Shown: positions 17,358-26,418, counted from the first letter of the stretch. The stretch: 64,000 bases of DNA from Leptospira ilyithenensis (GCF_004771005.1 NZ_RQHV01000042.1:314207-378206), one strand, 5' to 3'. A program made the numbers and translations. The notes: generated by a model not told the origin, from the letters alone.

Positions 17358-19061
17358 TTGAAAACAATTCAAGGTGTTTTAATTACATCACTTGCTTTAG
17401 TTTTTTCGGATTGTAAAACTAATTTCGCCCACCAGTTATTTGCAGAACCAACTGGTTCTGACCCGTTTTATCTATATCAATGGCATTTGAAAAACCATGG
17501 AAATACTAGTGGTGCTCTTGCCGGTGAAGATGCAAAAGTAGAACCAGTTTGGGCACAGGGGATTAAAGGAAAGGGCATTACGGCCACTGTTAATGATGAT
17601 GGTATGGATTTGAATCATGAGGATCTAAGACGAAATCATAGTAGGGTTCTGACTATCGACTATACCGGGCAAAACAAATTTTATTCCACTGATAAAAATT
17701 GCGTTGAAGAAGATGGCGACGGTTATGGTTGTCACGGCACTTCTGTTGCTGGTGTTTTGGGTGCAGTGGAAAACAATGCAAGAGGAGGAAAAGGAGTTGC
17801 CCCATTGGTAAAGATCGGTGCAAGAAATATTTTATTAGTTAATGATATGGTCAGCTATGCGGATGCAATGTCGAAAAATTCCAGTCGAATCTCGATTTCC
17901 AACAATAGTTGGGGGGCAGACGACGGTACTGGAAAAACAGATGATTATTTTGGGGGGCTTCTTTGGCAAGCAGCAGTAAACTCAGGTATTCAAACGGGGC
18001 GAGCGTGGAAAGGTACGTTGTATTTTTGGGCAGCGGGAAACGGAGCAGTCCCTGTTCAAGAAGGCGGGGTAGACACTCCGATCCATTTCGATAATTCCAA
18101 TCAGGATTCGCAGGCAAATTATTATGGTACTTTTGCAATTGCTGCTATCGGCAATGACGGAAAAAAAGCTTCTTATTCGGAAGATGGAGCAAATTTATTG
18201 GTCAGTGCTCATTCATTGGGCAATACTGAAGTTGGAATCACTACTACAGACGTGACTGGAGGCGGGGGATACAATATAGGTAAAAGTTCGTCCGATTACA
18301 CTAATACAAATTATACGAATACATTTAGTGGTACTTCCTCCTCCACTCCCCTGGCTGCCGGAGTGGGAGCTTTGGTTTTGGAGGCAAATCCTTATTTAAC
18401 GATGAGGGATGTAAGAGTTTTGTTTGCCAGAACGGCGAGAAAAAATGATCCTACTGATCCTGGTTGGATTATAAATGGAGCAGGGCTGCATTTTAATCAT
18501 AAATATGGTTTCGGAGCAGTTGACGCATCTTCTGCAGTAACAGCCGCTCGGTCTTGGCGAAGTTTTGGAAATATTCAAGTTTCTGCAACTGTGAATGGTG
18601 GTATAGGAGACGGAACTTCGATTCCAAACAATAATACGACAGGAATTACCAATGTTGCTGCTTTTTCATCTTCTTCCGTTACAAAAGTGGAATTTGTTGA
18701 GTTGACTTTAAATGTTTCTTCTATGACGGAAAATCCCGGTGACCTACTTGTTGAATTAATATCACCTAGCGGAACAAAAGCGATCCTTGCGGTTCCCCAT
18801 ATCTGTAGTGGAGAACCATTTTCTTTGGAATTACTTTCATTGTGTAACCCATATTCTAATTGGAGATTTGGTGCTACTACATTCATTGATGAATCAGCTC
18901 ATGGAAATTGGAGTCTTAGGATATCCGATTTATGCAATTATTCTGGAGGAATCACTTCTTGTTCTACTTGGGGAGGATATTCCATAAATTCTACAAGGCT
19001 TTCAGTTAACAACAATGCGCACACTTTGAATTCTTGGTCTTTAAAAATCTACGGTCGGTAA
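17358..19061 (+). CDS. Kexin-like S8 serine protease lipoprotein with P domain, no propeptide (copy 2)
   Basis: A 567-residue protein from a TTG start at 17358 with AAGGAG eight bases upstream. Lipobox LVFSDC gives Cys19, and the catalytic domain begins only about 20 residues later (YQWHLKNHG), so there is no propeptide. The triad is Asp80 (NDDGMD), His126 (GCHGTSVAG) and Ser327 (SGTSSSTP), with Asn228 in AAGNG. The C-terminal P domain has GDLLVELISPSG, GNWSLRISD and SWSLKIYG. It is clearly paralogous to the protease at 13910-15643 and shares long identical blocks such as GNDGKKASYSEDGANLLV. Its codons look more A+T-rich than those of copy 1. Its propeptide-like partner starts 30 bases downstream. 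Likely a surface-anchored endoprotease with the same role as copy 1 but different specificity. Confidence 0.92.
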   Translation: MKTIQGVLITSLALVFSDCKTNFAHQLFAEPTGSDPFYLYQWHLKNHGNTSGALAGEDAKVEPVWAQGIKGKGITATVNDDGMDLNHEDLRRNHSRVLTIDYTGQNKFYSTDKNCVEEDGDGYGCHGTSVAGVLGAVENNARGGKGVAPLVKIGARNILLVNDMVSYADAMSKNSSRISISNNSWGADDGTGKTDDYFGGLLWQAAVNSGIQTGRAWKGTLYFWAAGNGAVPVQEGGVDTPIHFDNSNQDSQANYYGTFAIAAIGNDGKKASYSEDGANLLVSAHSLGNTEVGITTTDVTGGGGYNIGKSSSDYTNTNYTNTFSGTSSSTPLAAGVGALVLEANPYLTMRDVRVLFARTARKNDPTDPGWIINGAGLHFNHKYGFGAVDASSAVTAARSWRSFGNIQVSATVNGGIGDGTSIPNNNTTGITNVAAFSSSSVTKVEFVELTLNVSSMTENPGDLLVELISPSGTKAILAVPHICSGEPFSLELLSLCNPYSNWRFGATTFIDESAHGNWSLRISDLCNYSGGITSCSTWGGYSINSTRLSVNNNAHTLNSWSLKIYGR

Positions 19062-19091
19062 TGATTAAATTATTCCGAAGGAAGTACAATT

Positions 19092-19727
19092 ATGAAAATT
19101 CTACGTAAATTTAAAACTTTAATCAAACATAGTTTAGTGATTTTGACTTTCTTTACGGTCGATATCCTCTATTTGATTTACCCTCAAGACTTAACTCATA
19201 GTAAATTTTATTATTATGACGGAAACAAACGGATTGATTTGGATTTGGATTCGAGCTTGGTTGTTGAATTCGATGCTCCTAAAGAATATTCTTTTCCGGA
19301 ATCGAAATTAGGCCTTCAGTCTTTGGACAATACTGCAAAATTAGTAAAATCGAAAGGTCGGGCAAATATTTGGAAAACAAATATAAATAGCCTATCCGCA
19401 GATGCTTTAAAACTGCTAGATCAAACTCAATCCCCAAAAATTCGCTACTCTCCGGTTTTTAGATCAAAAAAAAACGGTTTCATCATGGCTCTTCCCGGGA
19501 ATATCGTTATAGAATTTCTTTCTTACTGGTCCGATAATCAAATTGAAAATTGGCTGGCAACAAAGGGCTTTAAACCTATTAAAAAACTGGATATTTCAGA
19601 ACGAAATTTTTACGAAATAGAAACTCCTGCAGGAATTGCGTCTTTAAACATTGCAAATTTATTAATTGGACAAGAAGGCGTAGTCTCTTCTTCGCCTAAT
19701 TGGTGGAGAGAAGCTGTGCCAAAGTAG
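19092..19727 (+). CDS. Stand-alone S8 propeptide-like protein (partner of copy 2)
   Basis: A 211-residue paralogue of the protein at 15664-16278, with GAAGGAAG eight bases before the ATG. It shares YYYDGNKRI, LALPGNI/MALPGNI, the helix plus K-G motif, ETPAG.ASLNIAN, GQEGVVSSSPNWWR and the overall length. Unlike copy 1 it has no lipobox cysteine: the N-terminal hydrophobic segment (residues 13-30) is followed by YPQDL, so it is either secreted after normal signal cleavage or kept as a membrane anchor. It probably assists or inhibits the adjacent protease. It ends 31 bases before metF, which runs the other way. Confidence 0.7.
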   Translation: MKILRKFKTLIKHSLVILTFFTVDILYLIYPQDLTHSKFYYYDGNKRIDLDLDSSLVVEFDAPKEYSFPESKLGLQSLDNTAKLVKSKGRANIWKTNINSLSADALKLLDQTQSPKIRYSPVFRSKKNGFIMALPGNIVIEFLSYWSDNQIENWLATKGFKPIKKLDISERNFYEIETPAGIASLNIANLLIGQEGVVSSSPNWWREAVPK

Positions 19728-19758
19728 TATTTTTACACTTAAGCGGGAAAACAGAAAT

Positions 19759-20646
19759 TTAACTGAGTGAATCGAAATTTCTAATTCCCAAAGATTCGTA
19801 AATCTTTCTTGTCGCCTTGGATTTGTTAAGTGTGTACATGTGAATCCCTGCCACTTTATGATCCAAGAGTCCCCTAACTTGCTCGGTAGCCCAATGAATC
19901 CCTACGTTCTCCGCATAACTGTCGTCTTCTGCCCGGGAAAGCGCTTTGAGTAATTTTGCAGGAAAACGGGAACCTAGAGCAAGTTCTGCCATACGCGCCA
20001 TTCCTTTTCTGGAATTGACCGGCATCACCCCCGCGATGATCGGAACTTTGATCCCGGCAATTTCACATCTTTCTACAAAATCATAAAAGTCGTTATTATC
20101 AAAAAAAAGTTGAGTACAGATATAATCCGCGCCTTGGTCCACTTTCCATTTTAAAAATTCGATTTCTTTCAGACGATTGGGAGTGGCGGGGTGCCCTTCC
20201 GGAAATCCTGCGATCCCGATTCCCATTTTGGGAAAATTGGATTTGATATAAGCGACAAGTTCGCCAGCATATTCGAAACCATTTTCCATTTTTTGAAACT
20301 CAGTCTGTCCTTTGGGAGGATCTCCCCTTAATGCCATAATATTATGAATTCCTGATGTTTCATACCGTTTCAAAATCTGGCCGATTTCGTCTTTGGTCGC
20401 ACCTACACAAGTCAAATGACTAACGATTATTAATCCTGTTTGCTGTTGTAATTTAACAACCAAATCATGGGTAAGGTCTCTAGTTGAACCTCCCGCTCCG
20501 TAAGTAACGCTGACATAAGCGGGATTCAGAGAGGATAGATCCTGGATGGTTTGAAATAGATCGCTTGCGGCTTCCTCGTTTTTTGGAGGAAAAAATTCAA
20601 AACTAATGGAAGTCTTTTTACGTTCTAGAACCTGAGAGATGTGCAT
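19759..20646 (-). CDS. metF: 5,10-methylenetetrahydrofolate reductase
   Basis: A 295-residue protein of normal bacterial MetF length. It carries the N-terminal SFEFFPPK motif (Glu17 corresponds to the catalytic glutamate of E. coli MetF), VTYGAGGSTR, ALRGDPP and the flavin-barrel segment ICTQLFFD. It reduces methylene-THF to methyl-THF with FAD, supplying methyl groups for methionine synthesis. Only 12 bases separate it from the upstream SDR gene, so the two are probably cotranscribed and there is no room for a riboswitch. A broken copy of its 3' end lies at 16924-17087. Confidence 0.97.
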   Translation of the reverse strand: MHISQVLERKKTSISFEFFPPKNEEAASDLFQTIQDLSSLNPAYVSVTYGAGGSTRDLTHDLVVKLQQQTGLIIVSHLTCVGATKDEIGQILKRYETSGIHNIMALRGDPPKGQTEFQKMENGFEYAGELVAYIKSNFPKMGIGIAGFPEGHPATPNRLKEIEFLKWKVDQGADYICTQLFFDNNDFYDFVERCEIAGIKVPIIAGVMPVNSRKGMARMAELALGSRFPAKLLKALSRAEDDSYAENVGIHWATEQVRGLLDHKVAGIHMYTLNKSKATRKIYESLGIRNFDSLS

Positions 20647-20658
20647 GTGGACAAATAT

Positions 20659-21474
20659 TTATTTGGGAATATTTTTCTCAAGCCCCTTGTTAGCCAAGAG
20701 CCAACCTTTCGAAGCTTTCGTCTTTACCGCAAGCCAGAGAGAAAATCCCGGAAAAAGAGCCGGGAGAATCACAATGGAAAACCTGAGGCGGGAAGGAACC
20801 ATCACTTCTCCTTGATTTTTTCGAATCGCGGTTAGGATCGCCTTCACCACTTGGATAGGTTCGATGATAGGGGTAAAGGCTGACGGCTTGACTCCGTCAA
20901 TCATCCTGGTTTTGACCATAGTCGGGCAAATCCAGCTGACTCCGACGTTTGAATCATATAGCTCCATACGAAGCGCCTGGGAAAATCCGACCACCGCATG
21001 TTTGGTAGCGGAATAGATCACGGTGCCTTCCGATCCGAATTTTCCAGCGATACTTGCCAGATTGACTATATGTGCTTTTTGGTGAGAACTTAGAATCGGA
21101 AGACAAAGATATGTGAGTTTGGCAACAGCATTGATATTGATTGAGATAACCTTTTCCCATGTGGAAAAATTCTGAGACAGGTAAGGTCCCGAAGGAGCAA
21201 TCCCCGCATTATTGATCAAAATATGGAATGTAAGTTTGTCGTAACCGATTTGTCTGACAAGAGTATCGATATTGTCAGGGCGGGAAAGATCACAAGCATA
21301 GGGGAAAAACTTGCGACCTAAAGCTTCAACCTGCTTTTTGGTCTCGTTCATTTCTTTTTTTTGGACATCGACTCCGATGATATTTGCTCCGGCCTTCGCC
21401 AGTTCGATGCAAGTCAAAGCACCTATCCCCATACCCGCGCCAGTGATTAATACTGTTTTTCCGGAAATATCCAT
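20659..21474 (-). CDS. Short-chain dehydrogenase/reductase
   Basis: A 271-residue classical SDR: TGxxxGxG as TGAGMGIG near the N-terminus, NNAG, the catalytic Ser in VNLASIAG, and the YSATK catalytic Tyr/Lys. A hydrophobic segment near the C-terminus (residues 230-255) suggests membrane association. The substrate is unknown; such proteins often act on lipid or steroid-like alcohols. It is upstream of metF in the same direction, with a 12-base gap, and divergent from birA with 61 bases between starts. Confidence 0.9.
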   Translation of the reverse strand: MDISGKTVLITGAGMGIGALTCIELAKAGANIIGVDVQKKEMNETKKQVEALGRKFFPYACDLSRPDNIDTLVRQIGYDKLTFHILINNAGIAPSGPYLSQNFSTWEKVISININAVAKLTYLCLPILSSHQKAHIVNLASIAGKFGSEGTVIYSATKHAVVGFSQALRMELYDSNVGVSWICPTMVKTRMIDGVKPSAFTPIIEPIQVVKAILTAIRKNQGEVMVPSRLRFSIVILPALFPGFSLWLAVKTKASKGWLLANKGLEKNIPK

Positions 21475-21535
21475 TGTTCAGATAAGACTTTATTTTTTAC
21501 TTTCGTCAATCCAATTCGAAAAAGATAAGTTATCT

Positions 21536-22291
21536 ATGTCTTATCATTTTTTAAAACCGGAACTTGGTCATCATCTAGCTAGTGTGGATTCCACAAATGA
21601 ATGGATCAAAGACAGCCAGTGGGCACCCGGTTCCTGGGTTATCGCGGATGAACAAACAAAAGGAAAAGGTCGCGGTAGCAATGAGTGGATTTCGTTAGGC
21701 GATGAAAGGATTATTTTTTCGGGTAAAATCCAACTGCCTTCTTATGATATTTCTTTGCCTTTATTTTCCCTGTTTGTATCCGCTGCATTATTAAAATCCA
21801 TCTTGTTTTTTTTTCCTGATTTGGAAGGAGAGATTTCAATCAAATGGCCGAACGATATCTACAAAGGTGAAAAAAAAATTGCGGGAATACTTATTGAGTC
21901 CGAGTTTCATAACGGAATTTATACCGTCATCATCGGAATGGGTTTGAATATTTTCGGAGACGGGATGCCTCAAAACTTAAATACGAAAGCATGTTATTTG
22001 TTAGATGAGAAACCGATGGAGGGTCTGACCGAAAGATTGACATTTCAATTTATGCAAGAAATCAATTCTTATCTTATCCATCTTATGGACCAAGGACAAG
22101 TACTCAAAGAACTCATTTGGATAGAAAATCATTCTTTTTTGAAAGACAAGGCGATCGAGACGGAATGGGATTCAAAAATGATTCGAGGGAAAGTTTTGGG
22201 ATTTGATGAATATGGATTTCTCATTTTACTGACCGAAAGAGGGGAAAAGATCGAGCTTATGGATACCTCCCCTTCGTTTCGGGTGATATGA
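21536..22291 (+). CDS. birA: Biotin--[acetyl-CoA-carboxylase] ligase
   Basis: A 251-residue protein from the ATG at 21536; in-frame upstream codons overlap the divergent SDR gene and are not used. It has the biotin-ligase core: the DSTN segment, GKGRGSNEW (the biotinyl-AMP loop, normally GRGRxGRxW), KWPNDIY and GIGMGLNI-type strands. There is no N-terminal DNA-binding domain, so it is a class I enzyme and not a bio-operon repressor. It attaches biotin to carboxylase carrier protein. It directly abuts coaX (no gap), a pairing common in bacteria. Confidence 0.93.
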   Translation: MSYHFLKPELGHHLASVDSTNEWIKDSQWAPGSWVIADEQTKGKGRGSNEWISLGDERIIFSGKIQLPSYDISLPLFSLFVSAALLKSILFFFPDLEGEISIKWPNDIYKGEKKIAGILIESEFHNGIYTVIIGMGLNIFGDGMPQNLNTKACYLLDEKPMEGLTERLTFQFMQEINSYLIHLMDQGQVLKELIWIENHSFLKDKAIETEWDSKMIRGKVLGFDEYGFLILLTERGEKIELMDTSPSFRVI

Positions 22292-23095
22292 ATGGATGAA
22301 AAGCCACTTTTATTAGTAGTCGATGTTGGAAATACCAACACAGTATTTGGGATATTCCAAGAAGGGCAAGAGATACCCGATTTTCATAAAAGAACCGTAA
22401 CCCGCAGAGAACGCACTTCTGACGAACTCGGTTTTTTTTTGAAAGGTTTTCTTTCTCAGGAGAATGTAAAATCGGATCGAATCAAAACGGCAATTTATTC
22501 CAGCGTTGTCCCTTCCTTGAATCCGATCGTCGAGCGGATGTTAGAGGATTGGTTCGGTGTAAATCCTTTACGAGTTCATTATCAGATGAAATTGAACTTT
22601 GGAATCACTTATCCAAGACCTTTTGAAATCGGTGCCGATCGATTGGTGAATGCTGCTTATTCTGTGAAGGCATTTCCCGGCAGAAAAACAATCCTCGTGG
22701 ATTTGGGAACCGCCACTACGTTCTGCGTTTTAAATGAAAAGCCCGAGTACATCGGCGGTGTTATCGCTCCAGGTCTTAAAATCTCAATGGACGCATTGAC
22801 AAAAAATACGGCACAGCTTCCTCCTATCGTATTCGAGGCACCATCAAAAGTGTTAGGCGGCTCAACCATTGAATCTATCCAGTCCGGGTTTTATTACGGA
22901 TGGATCGGTCTCTTAAAAGGGATAGTATCGGAAATCAAGAGGGAGATGCCGGGAGACTACATTGTGATCGGCACAGGCGGACTTGTTTCCACAATACACG
23001 CCTCTTCACAAAATCAGGTTTTTGATCTGATTGATCCCATGTTGACATTGAAGGGATTGAAAATTTTGGCTGATTTGAATTCAGAACCCAAGTAA
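22292..23095 (+). CDS. coaX: Type III pantothenate kinase
   Basis: A 267-residue protein with the CoaX phosphate-binding motifs: [10 protein letters not shown] at the N-terminus, GADRLVNA (about 113-120), DLGTATT (about 134-140), and GGVIAPG. It phosphorylates pantothenate in the first step of coenzyme A synthesis and is not feedback-inhibited by CoA in known members. The ATG follows the birA stop directly, so translation is probably coupled. Its 3' end overlaps the convergent SGNH gene by 15 bases. Confidence 0.96.
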   Translation: MDEKPLLLVVDVGNTNTVFGIFQEGQEIPDFHKRTVTRRERTSDELGFFLKGFLSQENVKSDRIKTAIYSSVVPSLNPIVERMLEDWFGVNPLRVHYQMKLNFGITYPRPFEIGADRLVNAAYSVKAFPGRKTILVDLGTATTFCVLNEKPEYIGGVIAPGLKISMDALTKNTAQLPPIVFEAPSKVLGGSTIESIQSGFYYGWIGLLKGIVSEIKREMPGDYIVIGTGGLVSTIHASSQNQVFDLIDPMLTLKGLKILADLNSEPK

Positions 23096-23734
23096 AATCC
23101 GTTGGTATTCATTTCCCATAATTTCTAGTCCCAGCTGATTCGGATGTACCGGGTCATTTAGAGAATATAAAGGAGGTAATCCTGAATAAGTAGAAAATAC
23201 TTTTTCAATATCGGCTAATTTATAATTAGGCTTTGTTTGAACTAAATCTCTTATACTCTGGTTGTTTGTTTTGATGGAAGGACGTAAGTCCACATAGTCG
23301 GTTAGAGGAACGGCTGTTAATATAAATAGGGAAATCGAATTTTTTTCCAGACGGCTCAAAAGTTCTTTGTACCTTGTTAAAAAATTTGTCGTTCCATACA
23401 GATTGGCATCGTTGACTCCCAACTCTATCAGCCAAATATCCGTCGATAATGCCTCAAGCTCCGGTGATTGCACGAGCCAGTCTTCCGTCCCGTAACCGGC
23501 GACCGACATATCTCTGATCGAATAGGAGGTTGGTAATTTATATTTCAAACCGAATCCGTCGGATAATTGGGAAAGTGAATCCCCGACAATTGTGATATGA
23601 TAGGAACTGGTAGGCTGATTTAACAAAGCGAGTATGATCGGTGTGTCTTTTTTGGAACTATAACATCCTATAAAAAGCAAAACAAAAGAAATCGGAATTT
23701 GTCTCAAAAAAAAATCATGGACTCGCATGCTCAT
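23081..23734 (-). CDS. SGNH/GDSL-type hydrolase lipoprotein
   Basis: A 217-residue protein with a lipoprotein signal ending in LFIGC. The SGNH hydrolase blocks are in order: GDSL (nucleophile Ser), an SVAGYG glycine, GVND (Asn), and DPVHPN with the catalytic Asp/His near the C-terminus. It is probably an envelope-located esterase or deacetylase; such enzymes often act on lipids or on acetylated glycans. Its start overlaps the end of the upstream GT39-type gene by 20 bases, so the two are cotranscribed, which hints at a role in glycan decoration. Confidence 0.85.
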   Translation of the reverse strand: MSMRVHDFFLRQIPISFVLLFIGCYSSKKDTPIILALLNQPTSSYHITIVGDSLSQLSDGFGLKYKLPTSYSIRDMSVAGYGTEDWLVQSPELEALSTDIWLIELGVNDANLYGTTNFLTRYKELLSRLEKNSISLFILTAVPLTDYVDLRPSIKTNNQSIRDLVQTKPNYKLADIEKVFSTYSGLPPLYSLNDPVHPNQLGLEIMGNEYQRILLGF

Positions 23735-25271
23735 TCCCCGTGGGTTTATGATATACGATAGTTTTAAAATGCAACCAATGATTGCTAGGAACGGGGATGT
23801 CCCATTCCTCCCGAATCCATTCGGGATGGCTGGATAAAAACAAAGAGATTGCCTGATTTTTTAAGGAATCATTATAGAATACAAATGCATCCTGCGATTC
23901 GATGACCAGAGTATACTCATTGGAAGGGAATTCCAATTCTCCCGGAATGAATTCTAAAAACTTTTTATTAGGATATATATCGCTCAAATAAAAATAAGGA
24001 TCGGGGATGGTCTGTAAGTATATCTTGTTATGCGGTTTTAGAACGGTTGCCAGTTTTTGAAATTGCGTATTTAAAATAGAAGTGGAATCCGTTTGAATCC
24101 AGTGAATGTTTACGATTTGAAGCCATCCCACAAAGGACAAACTGACCCCTGCGAGAGAAAGAATTCTTCCGAAATATTTTTGTTCCGCAAGTAATGCCAT
24201 TCCCCATGCGAACGGAAATATAAAATGAAATACGTACCATCCTTCCGAGGACGAATATAAAGCAAAAGAAACGGATAAAATCCAAATCCAATATACATTC
24301 AGTCTGCTATTCAATTCATGCTTTTTCTTATACAGTGAAATGGAAATAAGCACAAGCGTAAAGATTTGAGTAATGATGATGATCAGTCGTACCTTGGAAA
24401 ATGCGAATCCGAATAAAAAAACTTTTAATTTGGTTAGGGCGGTAAAACTACCGAATAGGATTTGTTTTCGAATCAACTGTGCCCCGAACTGAATCGTTAA
24501 AAGATCCCAATCAGGATGTATGTAGGCAACCCACAAACCGATGGGAATCATTCCTCCTAATACAAAGAAAAAAAATTTTTGTAAGGTGGAATCCTTGTCT
24601 CTTACCAGGAAAAACAAAGACACAAGTCCGAATGAAGCACCAAACGGGTGTGTCATGGCAGAACAGGACAAAAAGATACCTGTTAGAAAGGATTTTGATA
24701 TATTTCCCCGCTTGGAACCGGCGACATATATGCTAGTCAAAAAGAAAAGGGCGGTCAAGCCTTCCATTCTTCCGGAAGTTCCGAATCGAAAAACAAGCGG
24801 TTCGGAAAGGATTGTCGCAAAACCGATCATAGCTGTGAACTTGGAAAACTTTTCCCGAACCAGGAGTTTGTAAAAGAGCCAGGCGGATAAAAATACGGTA
24901 AGCGCGCTGAAAAATCTAAAACTGTAGATCGTATCCGGTAAGATTTTTAAAAATAGAGAAGATAAGATCAAAAATCCGGGAGGCATCCAAAGTGTTTTGT
25001 ATTCCATTCCCGGAACCAAACCTTCCAATACATTCGTTGTTAGATGACCTGTCTTGGCAAAAGCCTGGGCGGGAGAAAAGAACAAAACTTCATCCGGCCA
25101 AATCGGAGGAATCGATGCTGTTTGCGTAAAGAAATAGAACCAGAAAAAAAGAGAAAGGATTAAAAAGGTAGCCTGTGGAAGTCTAGTAAGGATTGGATTA
25201 CTTGGAAAGAGAAGTGGTGGCTTCTTGTTCGGTTTCAAAGACTTCGAAAAGGTCGAGTAGTTCCACAACAT
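23715..25271 (-). CDS. GT39/ArnT-like membrane glycosyltransferase
   Basis: A 518-residue protein with about 10-12 membrane helices and the first-loop acidic motif WPDEV after helix 1, the hallmark of PMT/ArnT-type GT-C enzymes that use polyprenyl-phosphate sugars. A C-terminal extracytoplasmic domain of about 120 residues follows. It likely transfers a sugar to lipid A, a lipid or a protein on the outer side of the inner membrane. The ATG at 25271 makes a 74-base overlap with the STAS gene; no better internal ATG/GTG/TTG precedes the first helix. Confidence 0.8.
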   Translation of the reverse strand: MLWNYSTFSKSLKPNKKPPLLFPSNPILTRLPQATFLILSLFFWFYFFTQTASIPPIWPDEVLFFSPAQAFAKTGHLTTNVLEGLVPGMEYKTLWMPPGFLILSSLFLKILPDTIYSFRFFSALTVFLSAWLFYKLLVREKFSKFTAMIGFATILSEPLVFRFGTSGRMEGLTALFFLTSIYVAGSKRGNISKSFLTGIFLSCSAMTHPFGASFGLVSLFFLVRDKDSTLQKFFFFVLGGMIPIGLWVAYIHPDWDLLTIQFGAQLIRKQILFGSFTALTKLKVFLFGFAFSKVRLIIIITQIFTLVLISISLYKKKHELNSRLNVYWIWILSVSFALYSSSEGWYVFHFIFPFAWGMALLAEQKYFGRILSLAGVSLSFVGWLQIVNIHWIQTDSTSILNTQFQKLATVLKPHNKIYLQTIPDPYFYLSDIYPNKKFLEFIPGELEFPSNEYTLVIESQDAFVFYNDSLKNQAISLFLSSHPEWIREEWDIPVPSNHWLHFKTIVYHKPTGNEHASP

Positions 25272-25536
25272 CGAACACTTTTTTCACGGGAGGAGTGATA
25301 CAACAGAGCTTGAGTTTACGGCCTTGTTTGTCCAATTCTCGAACCATACCTACGAAGATGCGGATTCCAGAAGAAGAGATATAGGAAATAAGCTCGAGAT
25401 TGATGATGATATCACCCTCTCCACTTTGAACATCGTCAGCTAATTTCGCCTCGACTTCATCGGAATGAGTGATGTCCAGGCGTCCGTTAAGATGAACTAG
25501 AGTGTGTTTGCCTATTTTTTTGGTCTTGATTTCCAA
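25198..25536 (-). CDS. STAS-domain anti-anti-sigma factor
   Basis: A 112-residue single STAS domain of the SpoIIAA/RsbV type: a LVHLNGRLD beta-hairpin start and the phosphorylatable serine in ISYISSSGIRI (Ser56), then a C-terminal helix. Such proteins bind anti-sigma kinases when unphosphorylated and are re-activated by SpoIIE/RsbU phosphatases. Two such phosphatases lie in the window (1-1911 and 47861-51088), but distance gives no proof of partnership. It overlaps the glycosyltransferase downstream. Confidence 0.93.
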   Translation of the reverse strand: MEIKTKKIGKHTLVHLNGRLDITHSDEVEAKLADDVQSGEGDIIINLELISYISSSGIRIFVGMVRELDKQGRKLKLCCITPPVKKVFDVVELLDLFEVFETEQEATTSLSK

Positions 25537-25590
25537 AATGCGCCTACTTAGAGCAACGATCTAAGCATTATCATAGGATTCAAGAAATTT

Positions 25591-26214
25591 TTACGCTGCT
25601 TCGCTTCCGAAATCCTCAAAAGTCACTGAATTTGAAATCTCTTCCAAACTAGGATAGAGAGATATGCGTTGTTTTGTCGACTTCAGAGAGCGATGGCCTA
25701 AAAATGTTTGGATTTCACGTGCTGGGAATCCCTGATTAAAAAAATACAAGGTGATCGAATCCCGGATCAAAGGAATGGAGACTTCTTTCCTTATGATTTG
25801 CGATCCTTTTTGCAGGATTTTTTGAATGGATCTTTCCTCTCTGAAACCTTTTTGCCCCGGAAAAAGAGGAACTTCTTCATTTTCGCTTTGGCAGAAGCGA
25901 TAAAGTTCCTTGGCAAAATCATCGGATATACGAATATTTCTATGTTTCAATCTACAACGTTCCGAAATCTTCAAGTTGGCAGAACTTGGTTCAAAGTTTT
26001 TGATTTTAAAAGAAATAAGATCCGGAATTGACATTCCGGAAGAAAACAAAAGTTTAAGGATGAGATAATGAGTATAATTACTATTTCTCAAGTAGAAGAA
26101 CATTTTCCGTAGGTCATCGTTGGTAAACAAACAAGTCTCGAATTCTTGTAAATTTACCACTAGATCCAGCGGTAGGAAGGGAAAAATTATTTTCTGAATT
26201 TTTATATCTTTCAT
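25591..26214 (-). CDS. Degenerate tyrosine recombinase-like protein
   Basis: A 207-residue protein similar in layout to the catalytic domain of XerC/XerD-type recombinases. A helix LILKLLFSSGMSIPDLISFK matches the box I helix, but the catalytic arginine (usual G-x-R) is replaced (GMS). Box II reads PLIRDSITLYFFNQGF, keeping Arg but with Pro in place of His. LGHRSLKST keeps the later His, and the terminal tyrosine region is altered (QRISLY). The N-terminal DNA-binding core domain is short or missing. It probably cannot recombine DNA and may be a domesticated DNA-binding protein. It has no neighbouring mobile element. Confidence 0.65.
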   Translation of the reverse strand: MKDIKIQKIIFPFLPLDLVVNLQEFETCLFTNDDLRKMFFYLRNSNYTHYLILKLLFSSGMSIPDLISFKIKNFEPSSANLKISERCRLKHRNIRISDDFAKELYRFCQSENEEVPLFPGQKGFREERSIQKILQKGSQIIRKEVSIPLIRDSITLYFFNQGFPAREIQTFLGHRSLKSTKQRISLYPSLEEISNSVTFEDFGSEAA

Positions 26215-26369
26215 AAGCTTTCTCGCAAATTATCGAAAGGATCTAACCTTAATTCCTGTTAGAACATAAGTTTTGATCCTAGCGTTTCTAAGTTATCGGA
26301 TAGAGATGATCTGAAATAAATTTACTTGTTCATCTTTTTTTTGCGTTTTGTTTTCTGCTTGATTCTATC

Positions 26370-26384
26370 TTGAAAAAATTTCAA
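26370..26384. promoter_or_regulatory. Perfect inverted repeat upstream of the telA-like gene
   Basis: TTGAAA-AAA-TTTCAA, a perfect six-base inverted repeat, is followed five bases later by TATAAA (26389-26394), in the 204-base gap before the telA-like gene. It could be an operator overlapping a promoter, but no well-spaced -35 box accompanies the TATAAA. Confidence 0.25.
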
Positions 26385-26418
26385 ATTTTATAAAAACTGA
26401 ATTAGGAAGAGAATAAAA

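Noticed and set aside
20640..20660. SAM or other riboswitch upstream of metF
   Set aside because: Only 12 bases separate metF from the upstream SDR gene, so there is no leader to hold one.
21311..21535. Extension of birA by 75 codons upstream
   Set aside because: It overlaps the divergent SDR gene completely and gives a Ser/Ala/Pro-rich segment absent from biotin ligases.
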